This document shows positions 17,075 through 25,628 of a stretch of DNA of 64,000 nt, in pieces. Position 1 is the stretch's first letter. Every line of letters begins with the position of its first letter. A program made the translations under genes and the position numbers. The DNA lies in NCBI GenBank assembly GCA_023151115.1, contig JAKLJP010000023.1:1-64000 (forward strand), written 5' to 3'. Source of the stretch: Anaerolineae bacterium (GTDB taxonomy: Bacteria; Chloroflexota; Anaerolineae; 4572-78; J111). The notes beneath the pieces were generated by a model that was given only the letters and a program-made list of their open reading frames with translations, did not search any database and was not told where the DNA came from.

Positions 17075-18560
17075 CTAAATTTAGGCCAAAATGGTGGCAA
17101 CGAGCTTGCGGGAAAAGGGGGTGATGAACCACACTATGGGTTGCAACCGTAACCATAAAAGCCATAGGAGGTTCATCACCATGACGAACAGTAACGCAAC
17201 CGAGTTAAATTGTCAGATTACCCTCCGGGTCACGCTGGTGGGGTTAGGGGTGAAAATCAGACAACTGGGTATTCTCAAGACCCTGGCTCACTCCGTCAAG
17301 ATTGAACAAAAGACGATCAAAGACAGTCCAGTGGACAAGCTAACCGATGCGTTGGTCACAATTCTAGCCGGGGGTCAAGGGGTGGTGGAAGCCAACACCC
17401 GACTGCGTTCTGACCGGGCCTTGCAGCGAGCCTTTGGCCGGGACCGCTGTGCCGAACAATCGGTCATCAGTGAAACCTTCAATGCGTGCACGGCCAGCAA
17501 TGTAGCCCAGTTGGAACAAGCGGTGCAAGACATCTACCAAAGCCACAGTGCCGGTTATCGCCACGACTACAACACCTCCTGGCAAGTGTTGGAAGTTGAC
17601 TTCAGTGGTCAACCGTGCGGACCAAAAGCGGCTTTTGCCAGTAAAGGCTACTTTGCCCATCAGCGCAACCGGCGGAGGCGGCAGTTAGGCCGGGTCTAGG
17701 CTACCTTGTATGAAGAAGTGGTGGTGGATCAACTGTATCCCGGTCAAACCAGTCTGCCGATGGTCTTACAAGAATTGGTCAACCGGGCCGCCCAAGTGCT
17801 ATCGTTGAACGAGGCCAAACGCCGCCGGACCATTCTGCGGATTGATGCCCATGGCGGTAGTCAGGATGATGTCAATTGGCTACTGAAACAGGGTTATCAG
17901 TTCCATACCAAAGAATACTGCGGTCAACGCGCTCGTCAGTTAGCCGCAAGCGTCACCACCTGGTTCGATGACCCACATGTTCCAGGGCGGCAAGTGGGTT
18001 GGGTGACCCTACCCGCCCCTGAGTAGGTGCCCCCCGCTGAAACGCATTGCTGTGCGCACCCGCAAGAAAAATGGGCAGTGGGGCGTTGGGGTCATCCTCT
18101 CCACCTTATCCGGCTCTCTAGTGAGGCTGCTGACCGGTTGTCATCCCAATCAAGACGATCCTCTGACCACCCTCCTGGCTTATGTCTATTTCTATGACCA
18201 CCGGGGCGGCGGAATTGAAATCGGCCTCAAACAGGATAAACAGGGATTAGGTGTGACCAAACGCAACAAGAAAAGCTTCCCGGCTCAACAAATGCTCACC
18301 CAACTCAACACCTTGGCCCACAATCTGCTCATCTGGGCTCGCGAGTGGTTAGCCCAACGCTGTCAACCCGTCGCTATCTTCGGCCTGGTTCGCTTGATCC
18401 GAGATGTGCTCTGTCTCAATGGTGGTGTTTTTTTAACGATGACCAGACCATTGACACCCTTGTCCTGAAATATTATGACCGTTTCTCTTATCAACTCGGT
18501 TTGGCTTTACGTTCCCTCCTTGAACCCTGGCACATTGCCGTTATTTTGGACAAAGTTTAG
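17075..18560 (+). mobile_element. Decayed insertion sequence (DDE transposase, IS4/IS1380-like)
   Basis: About 1.49 kb. Putative 18-bp terminal inverted repeats at 17075-17092 and 18543-18560 match in 15 of 18 positions (CTAAA.TT.G.CCAAAAT). It encloses one broken transposase gene whose stop lies in the right repeat. No clear target duplication was found, consistent with age or imprecise ends. It sits directly next to the structured element at 16884. Confidence 0.75.
17181..18560 (+). pseudogene. Transposase pseudogene
   Basis: The start is ATG 17181 with AGGAGG upstream. The frame has an in-frame TAG at 17697, a second break near 18024-18050 (stop plus shift to another frame) and a shift at the T7 run near 18428. 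Across the frames a DDE catalytic set can be traced: Asp in LEVDFSGQPCG, Asp in ILRIDAHGGS and Glu in RGGGIEIGLKQDKQGLG, the last typical of IS4/IS1380-like enzymes. The C-terminus FSYQLGLALRSLLEPWHIAV ends in the right inverted repeat. The gene is not functional as sequenced. Confidence 0.85.
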
Positions 18561-18583
18561 GTAACTACAAATTCACAGGTCAT

Positions 18584-18617
18584 AGAACTACCGCTGATTT
18601 CAGCGGCAGTTCTTTTT
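18584..18617 (+). terminator. Hairpin terminator after the IS
   Basis: A 13-bp stem (AGAACTACCGCTG with CAGCGGCAGTTCT, one mismatch) is followed by TTTTTAT. It separates the IS remnant from the ApbE promoter. Confidence 0.75.
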
Positions 18618-18652
18618 ATGGGTAAAAAGGGAGGGGCAATTTATGAAAAAAT

Positions 18653-18696
18653 TGTCATTTTGGATTCATCAAAATGCCACGTGCGGCTGGTATATT
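18653..18696 (+). promoter_or_regulatory. Candidate OmpR/PhoB-type operator and promoter, site 3
   Basis: TCA triplets lie at 18655 and 18666 and a CCA at 18677 (11-bp period). The -10 box TATATT is at 18691-18696, 14 bp after the third repeat. A 20-base stretch before and into the first repeat is the same as at site 2. A short ORF beginning MKKLSFW over this site is taken to be chance. It precedes the ApbE operon. Confidence 0.55.
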
Positions 18697-18722
18697 GGGG
18701 ATATTGATTGAGGAACAAGCAG

Positions 18723-19736
18723 ATGATGAGTTTAAGCACCCCAACTCAACAGCCCTGGCGGTGGACAGGCTATTCATTCAGGGCGATGAACACCAAAGTG
18801 CAAACCTGGCTCTACAGCCAGACAGACAGCGCCGTTTTGCTCGACGTGCAACGCTTGTTTACCAGCTTTGAAAAACGCCTGTCGCGTTTTGACCCGCAGA
18901 GCGAACTGTCTCGCCTCAATGCCGCTGCCGGCGAAGCCTTTCAAGCCAGTCCCATTTTACTGGACGCGCTCGAAGCCGCCCTGTTAGCGGCTGAAGCGAC
19001 CTGTGGCCTCTACGATCCAACCACGTTACCAGCATTGGAACGGGCCGGATACGACCGCAGCTTCGAACATATCAACCAGGCGGCTCCGTCTGCGCCCGTT
19101 TTGCCTGGCAGCCGATTTGCCGCCAACCAACTTAATAGAATATCTCAGCCGAGCTATACCTATCGCTCGGTAACGCTCAATCGGGCCAAACGAGAAGTTT
19201 ACAAACCGGCCGGGGTGCGGCTGGATTTAGGCGGGATGGGCAAAGGCTGGACGGTTGACCGCGCCGCCGATAAGCTGCACGGGTTGGGGCCGTTTCTGGT
19301 CAATGCCGGCGGCGATATTTTTGCCTATCATTCCCCACCCGGCCAAAAAGGTTGGGAGATAGACCTGGTCCACCCGCTGAACCCTGAGGCCAATATGGCC
19401 CGGTTACTGCTCCACCATCGCGCCCTGGCCACCTCGACCATCGCCAAACGGCGTTGGCAGCGCCAGGGACAAACCATGCACCATCTAATTGACCCCCGCA
19501 CCGGGCAGCCGGCCCAAACCGATGCCGTTTCGGTCTCGGTGGTGGCCGACCGGACAATGACGGCTGAGATTTACGCTAAAGTGGCCCTCATTTTGGGGGC
19601 CGAACTCGGACTGGCCTATTTGCAAAGCCTGCCCACCATCGAAGGCTTGATTTTTACCGCCGACTCGCAAATTTTGTTTACGCCGGGTCTGGCCTCCCTG
19701 CTGGAGCGGATCGAGCCGGCAGGCTATCTCAATTGA
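18723..19736 (+). CDS. apbE: FAD:protein FMN transferase (ApbE family)
   Basis: Transfers FMN covalently to Thr/Ser of extracytoplasmic flavoproteins. Family motifs are FDPQSELSRLN, RLDLGGMGKGWTVDRAAD, NAGGDIFAY, LATSTIAKRRW, HHLIDPRTGQPA and the C-terminal MTAEIYAKVALILG. It has about 337 residues from ATG 18723, eight bases after AGGA; TTG 18708 or ATG 18726 are alternatives. No lipobox or signal peptide is evident, whereas many ApbE proteins are exported. It is the first gene of an operon with a Pro-rich protein and a ferric-reductase-like membrane protein. A classical FMN-binding-domain substrate is not encoded nearby. Confidence 0.92.
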   Translation: MMSLSTPTQQPWRWTGYSFRAMNTKVQTWLYSQTDSAVLLDVQRLFTSFEKRLSRFDPQSELSRLNAAAGEAFQASPILLDALEAALLAAEATCGLYDPTTLPALERAGYDRSFEHINQAAPSAPVLPGSRFAANQLNRISQPSYTYRSVTLNRAKREVYKPAGVRLDLGGMGKGWTVDRAADKLHGLGPFLVNAGGDIFAYHSPPGQKGWEIDLVHPLNPEANMARLLLHHRALATSTIAKRRWQRQGQTMHHLIDPRTGQPAQTDAVSVSVVADRTMTAEIYAKVALILGAELGLAYLQSLPTIEGLIFTADSQILFTPGLASLLERIEPAGYLN

Positions 19737-19749
19737 AAGGAATACCCCG

Positions 19750-20205
19750 ATGAGCATCCATGCAACTAAAATAAGCCCCAAACGAAAGCAACAAAAATTG
19801 ACCGGCCCGGCCAAGATTTCGATAGCCGCCCTGAGCCTGCTGAGTTTTGTCGGCGGATGGGATTTGCTGGCTCGGCTGGATCAAAGTAAAGAAGCCCAGG
19901 CCAGTAGCCAGCCAACCCCCTTACCAACCGTTCAACCCAGCCCGACTCCCTGGCCCACGATTGCACCCCTGGCTAAAATTCTACCCATTCCAACGCTGAT
20001 CCCCACCAGCACTACGTTTCAGTCAGGCGTAACTTTAAACTCAGCCGGGGCTAACGCGACTGCCTTTCAGCCGGCCCCTATCCCGACTCTGGCCCCTCTG
20101 CCGACTCTGGCCCCTCTGCCGACTCTACCGCTTCCGCCGCCTCCCCCTCCGCCTGCGCCCATTCCCTCCAACGGTGGGGGTGGTCAGCGCAGCGGTGGTT
20201 CATAA
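19750..20205 (+). CDS. Pro/Thr-rich membrane-anchored protein with Gly/Ser tail
   Basis: A 151-residue protein of unknown function. A basic N-terminus and one hydrophobic anchor (about 22-42, ISIAALSLLSFVGGWDLLA) are followed by a stalk rich in PTP and LAPLPTLAPLPTLPLPPPP, ending NGGGGQRSGGS. The stalk motif and SGGS end are shared with the lipoprotein at 13986. It lies between ApbE and the ferric-reductase-like protein, 14 bases after the former. It could be a structural or FMN-bearing partner, but the usual ApbE acceptor motif (D-x-x-T/S-G-A-T/S) was not found. Confidence 0.75.
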   Translation: MSIHATKISPKRKQQKLTGPAKISIAALSLLSFVGGWDLLARLDQSKEAQASSQPTPLPTVQPSPTPWPTIAPLAKILPIPTLIPTSTTFQSGVTLNSAGANATAFQPAPIPTLAPLPTLAPLPTLPLPPPPPPPAPIPSNGGGGQRSGGS

Positions 20206-20237
20206 CTTATTAACTTTTTATCCTGGAGATGTGAGGA

Positions 20238-21035
20238 ATGATTAATCAATCTAAAATGTCAATTCAACCGAATTCTAAAACCGAGTTAGATTTGCTGCTA
20301 CTTGGATTGGGAGTTGTCGTGGGAGGGATAGTGGCTTTACTGGGGCTGTGGCTCTGGCTGGATTACCGCAGTGACCCAACGCACAGCTTGCTGGCCTTGA
20401 TTAGCCTCAATCTGGCCGGCTGGCTGCCGGCAGATTGGCGCATCCGGTTGGGGCAGGAGGCCCAGGTTCTGGGGCTGCCGCTCAACACCGATACCAAAGC
20501 CTATTGGTACATGGCTCGCGCTGGCGGCCTGGTCGGCTATCTCCTGCTGTGGCTTTCGGTAGTTTGGGGCTTAATTCTCAGTACCAAAATTACCGAGGGG
20601 CTGGTGTCAGCTTCGCTGGCTTACGGCTTGCACGAGTTCCTTTCGTTGGGAACGGTTCTTTTTGCCGCCGGCCACGCCCTGGTCCTGTTAGGCGACCGCT
20701 ATATTGGTTTCAATATTTTTCATTTAGCCGTTCCGTTTTTGGCCCCCTATGAGCCGCTCTGGACCGGCCTGGGAACAATTGGCCTGTATTTGAGCGCCGC
20801 CTTGACCGGCAGCTTCTATCTGCGCAAACAGTTGGGCCAAAAAGTCTGGCGTGCCTTCCATTATCTCGCCTTTGTAGCTTATATCCTGGCCCTGGTTCAC
20901 GGCATCATGGCCGGCAGCGACAGCGGGTTGGGTGTCGTGCAGGGGATGTATCTCGCTACCGGCGGCAGTGTTCTCTTTCTGGTTTACTATCGTCTTTTTA
21001 CCCTCAAGGTTAAAGCAGGCAAGCCAGCGCGTTAA
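20238..21035 (+). CDS. Ferric-reductase-like transmembrane b-type haem protein
   Basis: A 265-residue integral membrane protein with six to seven helices. Likely bis-His haem ligands are paired in two helices: HEFLSLGTVLFAAGH and FHYLAFVAYILALVH. This matches the ferric-reductase-like/MsrQ-YedZ fold that moves electrons across the membrane from quinol or flavin. There is no NAD(P)H/FAD domain attached. The start is ATG 20238 with a GGAGATG-type site. With ApbE and the Pro-rich protein it probably forms a transmembrane electron-transfer unit. The terminal acceptor is unknown. Confidence 0.87.
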   Translation: MINQSKMSIQPNSKTELDLLLLGLGVVVGGIVALLGLWLWLDYRSDPTHSLLALISLNLAGWLPADWRIRLGQEAQVLGLPLNTDTKAYWYMARAGGLVGYLLLWLSVVWGLILSTKITEGLVSASLAYGLHEFLSLGTVLFAAGHALVLLGDRYIGFNIFHLAVPFLAPYEPLWTGLGTIGLYLSAALTGSFYLRKQLGQKVWRAFHYLAFVAYILALVHGIMAGSDSGLGVVQGMYLATGGSVLFLVYYRLFTLKVKAGKPAR

Positions 21036-21075
21036 TGGATTTCTGGTAACTGCTCAGCCTGCCCTCCAAAAGTCC

Positions 21076-21185
21076 GAGTGTGTTTCAAAAAAGTTGGTGA
21101 GGAGCCAGCACGCCCACGTGCGGCTTCTTGTTCGGTACGTGGGCGTGCCTCACTCCTCAAATTTTCAACTATGCTGAAACACACC
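21076..21185. mobile_element. 110-bp palindromic mini-element with GTGTGTTTCA ends
   Basis: Inverted ends GAGTGTGTTTCA and TGAAACACACC are flanked by the exact 10-bp direct repeat CCAAAAGTCC (21066-21075 and 21186-21195). The inner hairpin (GAGGAGCCAGCACGCCCACG) is the same as in the element at 13080, but the ends are different, so the core has been exchanged between two sets of ends. Confidence 0.85.
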
Positions 21186-21265
21186 CCAAAAGTCCTGCCC
21201 ATTATCCATGCAACCCATTTCTGTGTTATAATGAGCCATATTTTACCGTATTGCTTCGGGGAACT

Positions 21266-23635
21266 ATGGCAAATCTGGTCGGCAAAACATTGGGTAAATA
21301 TCGAATTGTAGCCCGTTTAGGGCGCGGCGGCATGGCCGAAGTGTACAAGGCTTACCAGCCGGGCCTGAACCGCTATGTTGGCATCAAAGTGCTGCACAGC
21401 CACATGGTCGAGGAAAAGAATTTTGTGGCCCGTTTTGAGCGAGAGGCCCTGGCGATTGGTAAGCTGCGCCATCCGAATATTGTCCAGGCCTTTGATTTTG
21501 ACCGGGAAGACGACATCTCCTTTATGGCCATGGAGTTTATTGATGGCCCGACCCTTAAAGATGAGCTACAGGCGCGTCAAGAGGCGAGCCAGCCTTTCAG
21601 CCTCAAGGAAATTGCCCGTATTTTTATTCCTCTTTGCAGCGCCATTGATTATGCCCATGCTCGCCAGATGATCCACCGCGATCTCAAACCAGCCAATGTC
21701 ATGATCAATCAGCAGGGGCAGGTTGTCCTGACCGATTTTGGCATCACCCGGATTATCGGTGGGACACAGTATACCCAAACTGGGGCCTTGTCGGGCACAC
21801 CCGCTTACATGTCGCCGGAGCAGGGCCAGGGCCAGCACGGCGACGAGCGCAGCGATATTTACGCCCTGGGGGTCATGCTATACGAGACAGTCACGGGCAC
21901 GGTCCCGTTTGACGCCGACACTCCCTTTGTGGTCATCCTCAAACACATCAGCGAGCCTGTCCCGTTGCCCAGCCGGATTGTGCCCGATTTGCCCAAAAGT
22001 ATCGAACAGATCATTCTCAAGGCGATGAGCAAAGAGCCGGCCGACCGTTACCAGCGGGCCGGGGAGTTGGCGGCGGCGTTACGCGAGGCTACGGGCCTGG
22101 CGCCCGGTGAAGAGTATCTGCCCCTGACCATTATCGCCCCACGCCCGCAAATCAAGGAGATTGATCCCACCGTCGAGCATTTCCCGGTCAAAGAAAAACC
22201 ACCCTCCGGGCCGCTGCCTCCGGTTAGGACTACCGCGCCCCCGGCGCCGAACCCGGTGACGGTACTGCAACCGCCGCCTGTCCAGAAACGATCCTTAGCG
22301 CCCTTGGCGATCATCGGCGGACTGGTTCTGCTGCTGTTGTTGGTCGCTCTAGGGGTGGGCGCATTTCTTTACAGCCGGAGCCGGGTCGCCCCCCAGGAAG
22401 CCCAACAACAAGTAGCCACAGTAAACCTGACCGCCACCGCGCTGGTGATCGAAGCCACCGAAACTGCCATTGTTATCGCCCAGGCCACCGAAACTGCCGT
22501 GGCCCAGGCTGCTGAAGCCGCCGCCGCGACCGGTCCTACCCAAACCGCCCAGGCAGCCACGGCTGTAGCCGAAGCCACGGCCGCGCAGCAGGCTCGCGAG
22601 GCGGAACTTATCGCCGGGGTGCAGCAGGCCGTTGGGGCCACTGTGACCGCAGCGGCCCAAGAAGCTGCGACCGCAGCGGCGGCAACCCAACAAACCAGCG
22701 CCACAGAGACAGCCGCCGCCCAGGCAATAACTCAGGCCGCAGAGGCCGAAACTGCCACCGCTCAGGCCCAAGCCGAAACCGCCGCTGCCGGCACTGCGAC
22801 AGCACTGGCCGAGGCTACTCAAACGGCCGCAACTCAGGCCACCGCTACGGCTCAGGCTCAAGCTGCCCAGGCAGCCCAGCTTGCCGCGCAGTCTCCACGC
22901 GGAACCTTTAACGATTTTGAAACCCCCTCAACCTGGCGGCGGGGCGACGAACCCAATGGGACTTTTGAACGGTCTACCGCCGACGCCTATGCCGGGGATT
23001 ACGCCGGACAGCTCGATTACAAATTTTCTACCCCCAACAATGATTATGTTGTCTTTTTGTGGTCGCAGTCTTTGGGCGGCCGGCCCAACCAGATTACGGC
23101 CTGGGTCAACGGCGATGGAGCCGGACATTTTTTGAATCTGTGGGTTAAAGACAGCGCCGGGGAAATCTGGCAGTTTTCCTTTGGGCAGGTCAAACACACC
23201 GGCTGGCAGCAAATGACCGCTTTTATCAGCCCCAACCAACCCTGGCCGGCCGGTCATATTGACGGCCCCAGCAATAACACCGTAGATTACCCTCTCACCT
23301 TTCAAGCCCTCGTCCTTGACGATGGCTCTGATGATTTTAGCGGCAGCGGCGCCATTTTTATTGACAACCTGTCCAGCGCCGAAGGCTCGCTGCCGCCGAC
23401 TGCTGTGCCGGATTCTATTGTCTTTCAACCAGATCGTTTTTCCTTGAAGACGGGCGAATGTGTGGTTTTGACTTGGAGCGTCGAAAACGTCAGAGAAGTC
23501 TATCTGAATGGCGCGCCCGTGACCGGGGAAGGCAATCGCCGGGAGTGCCCTCCGGCGACAACCACTTATACCCTGCATGTGGTCCGTAAAGACGGTTCCA
23601 GTGTTGACGAACAGGTGACGGTTACGGTTCAGTAA
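21266..23635 (+). CDS. Transmembrane serine/threonine protein kinase with external carbohydrate-binding-like and Ig-like domains
   Basis: A 789-residue Hanks-type kinase of the PknB class. The cytosolic kinase domain (about 5-275) has Gly loop GRGGMAEVYKAY, catalytic HRDLKPANV with HRD at 137-139, DFG at 157-159 and an APE-like TPAYMSPEQ. A Pro-rich linker and a transmembrane helix at about 345-370 follow, then an Ala/Thr/Gln-rich stalk of some 170 residues. External to that is a beta-sandwich (about 551-711) resembling a carbohydrate-binding module, then an Ig-like domain to the end. There are no PASTA repeats. The start is ATG 21266; upstream codons overlap the mini-element. It probably senses an extracellular ligand. 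Confidence 0.9.
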   Translation: MANLVGKTLGKYRIVARLGRGGMAEVYKAYQPGLNRYVGIKVLHSHMVEEKNFVARFEREALAIGKLRHPNIVQAFDFDREDDISFMAMEFIDGPTLKDELQARQEASQPFSLKEIARIFIPLCSAIDYAHARQMIHRDLKPANVMINQQGQVVLTDFGITRIIGGTQYTQTGALSGTPAYMSPEQGQGQHGDERSDIYALGVMLYETVTGTVPFDADTPFVVILKHISEPVPLPSRIVPDLPKSIEQIILKAMSKEPADRYQRAGELAAALREATGLAPGEEYLPLTIIAPRPQIKEIDPTVEHFPVKEKPPSGPLPPVRTTAPPAPNPVTVLQPPPVQKRSLAPLAIIGGLVLLLLLVALGVGAFLYSRSRVAPQEAQQQVATVNLTATALVIEATETAIVIAQATETAVAQAAEAAAATGPTQTAQAATAVAEATAAQQAREAELIAGVQQAVGATVTAAAQEAATAAAATQQTSATETAAAQAITQAAEAETATAQAQAETAAAGTATALAEATQTAATQATATAQAQAAQAAQLAAQSPRGTFNDFETPSTWRRGDEPNGTFERSTADAYAGDYAGQLDYKFSTPNNDYVVFLWSQSLGGRPNQITAWVNGDGAGHFLNLWVKDSAGEIWQFSFGQVKHTGWQQMTAFISPNQPWPAGHIDGPSNNTVDYPLTFQALVLDDGSDDFSGSGAIFIDNLSSAEGSLPPTAVPDSIVFQPDRFSLKTGECVVLTWSVENVREVYLNGAPVTGEGNRRECPPATTTYTLHVVRKDGSSVDEQVTVTVQ

Positions 23636-23658
23636 GAATTTCCAAAAGAGTAAATCAT

Positions 23659-23695
23659 GTTGCGTGTTCCGTTTACATTACGCAAGACGCAACAC
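23659..23695. repeat. GCAAGACGCAAC repeat hairpin, copy 2
   Basis: GTTGCGTGTTCCG faces CGCAAGACGCAAC across TTTACATTA. It is related to the sequences at 14746 and 37338. The rest of 23636-23840 is leader sequence with no other recognisable feature. Confidence 0.6.
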
Positions 23696-23840
23696 GTAAG
23701 ACGGTTCGGTTGATTTAAGCCTTGGAACTCCCTAAATAATCCTCTGCCCAATGCCTTTCCTCTGCCTTTGACAAAGCTCCCTGGCAAGTCTATCATCCCT
23801 TCGTCAATTGTCCATTGACTATTCCAACAAAGGATGGCTT

Positions 23841-25628
23841 ATGTCTGTCTCAACGACCGCTGAGAGAATAAAACCCGCTGCCGCCGAATTTTCGATTACT
23901 CGCGCCTGGCAGTCAGACCGGCGGGGGCCGGTGCGCTGGATTTTATCGCATGCCCTGCGGCACAAACTGTTGATCCTGGGGGTGTTCATTGGGGCGCTGG
24001 GCAATGGGCTGGGGGCCGGGGTGGTGGCGCTGTATATCGGCCAGGCATTTGAGTTGATGACCCGCTCGCCGGATTACAGCGCGCTAGGTTGGATTGCCCT
24101 ACATCTCATCGGCTCGCAGCTTATCCGGGGGGTGCTGATGCTGGGCCGCAACTTTTGCAGCGAAATCATCGGCCAGCGGGTGGAACGCGATACCCGCGAC
24201 GAGCTGTACCTGAGCTTGATTGGCAAAAGTATGTCGTTCCACGACAGCCAGGCCACCGGCGATTTGATGGCCCGCGCCACCAACGATGTCCGCGAGATCA
24301 ATATGCTCTTCAATCCGGGCATGAACCTGGTCATCGGCTCGGCCAACTTTATGATTGCCCCATTCATCCTGGTCCCTTCGATCAGCCCACAACTGCTGCT
24401 GGTGCCTACTCTTTACGCATTGATCTACATTTTTTTACTGCGCGGCTATCTGGCCCGTCTGCGCCCGGCCACCGAGGCGGTGCGCCAGGAATTTGGCCGC
24501 TTGAACGCCACCCTGGCCGAGGCGATTGACGGGATTGAAACAGTCAAAGGGGCCGCTCAAGAAGCCAAGGAAATCAACCGCTTTGAGGCGGCGCTGGCCC
24601 GTTGGCGTAACGCTTTTGTCGGCCAGGGCGATGTGGAGGCCAAATTTTTCCCGCTGCTGCTGTTGGGGCTGCTGTACGCCGCCGGGTTGCTGCACAGCCT
24701 CATTTTGTACCAGCAGGGCCAGCTTGAGGTGGGCCAGGTGATCGCTTTTAACGCCATGCTGATCCTCTTTCAATTTCCCACCTTTGCCGCCCAGTTTGCC
24801 TATTCACAGGTGTCGTCGGGGATTTCCAGCGCGCGGCGGGTGCTGGAACTGTTGAACGCGCAGACCGAGTTGGACCAGAATGTGGGCGGCTACGAAGGGC
24901 CGCTGGACGGCAGCATCCGCTTTGAAAATGTCACCTTTAGCTACAACGGCGGCAGCCCGGCTCTGAGCGATGTCAGTTTCAAGGTTGAGCCGGGCCAGAC
25001 GGTAGCCATAGTCGGGCAGACCGGCGCGGGCAAGAGCACCATCGCCAAGCTGATCAACCGGACCTACGACGTGACCGGCGGCCAGCTTATCATCGGCGGG
25101 GTCAATGTGCGGGACTGGAATTTGGAAGCGCTGCGCCAACAAATCTCAATCATCGAGCAGGATATTTACCTTTTCTCCCGGACCATTGCCGAAAATATCG
25201 CCTTTGGCTGTCCCCAGGCCAGCCGCGAGGAGATCGAAGCGGCGGCCACAGCGGCCCAGGCCCACGATTTTATTATGAATTTTCAGGATGGCTACGAGAC
25301 GGTTGTGGGCGAGCGAGGAGTAACTCTGTCCGGCGGGCAGCGCCAGCGGTTGGCCCTGGCCCGCGCTTTTCTGACCAATCCGCGCATCCTCATCCTGGAC
25401 GACTCGACCAGCGCTATTGACAGCGCCACCGAGGATAAGATTCAACGGGCCATCGAAAAAGCCGCCCAAGGCCGGACCACCCTGCTCATTACCCACCGCC
25501 TGTCTCAGATTCGCTGGGCCGATTTGATTGTGGTGCTACGGAAAGGCCGGGTGGCCATGGTGGGCGATCATGAGACGCTGCTACGGGAGTCGGAGGCGTA
25601 TCGGAATATCTTTGCGAGGTACGAGTAA
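23841..25628 (+). CDS. ABC exporter half-transporter, subunit A (non-canonical Walker B)
   Basis: A 595-residue type IV (MsbA/LmrA-like) half-transporter with six membrane helices, then an ATPase domain: Walker [10 protein letters not shown], signature [14 protein letters not shown] and Walker [13 protein letters not shown]. The catalytic Glu after Walker B is Asp, as in the degenerate member of heterodimeric exporters such as TM287/288. The signature is canonical. The start is ATG 23841 six bases after AAAGGA. It overlaps subunit B by one base (TAATG). Substrates of this class are drugs, lipids or peptides and cannot be predicted here. Confidence 0.93.
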   Translation: MSVSTTAERIKPAAAEFSITRAWQSDRRGPVRWILSHALRHKLLILGVFIGALGNGLGAGVVALYIGQAFELMTRSPDYSALGWIALHLIGSQLIRGVLMLGRNFCSEIIGQRVERDTRDELYLSLIGKSMSFHDSQATGDLMARATNDVREINMLFNPGMNLVIGSANFMIAPFILVPSISPQLLLVPTLYALIYIFLLRGYLARLRPATEAVRQEFGRLNATLAEAIDGIETVKGAAQEAKEINRFEAALARWRNAFVGQGDVEAKFFPLLLLGLLYAAGLLHSLILYQQGQLEVGQVIAFNAMLILFQFPTFAAQFAYSQVSSGISSARRVLELLNAQTELDQNVGGYEGPLDGSIRFENVTFSYNGGSPALSDVSFKVEPGQTVAIVGQTGAGKSTIAKLINRTYDVTGGQLIIGGVNVRDWNLEALRQQISIIEQDIYLFSRTIAENIAFGCPQASREEIEAAATAAQAHDFIMNFQDGYETVVGERGVTLSGGQRQRLALARAFLTNPRILILDDSTSAIDSATEDKIQRAIEKAAQGRTTLLITHRLSQIRWADLIVVLRKGRVAMVGDHETLLRESEAYRNIFARYE

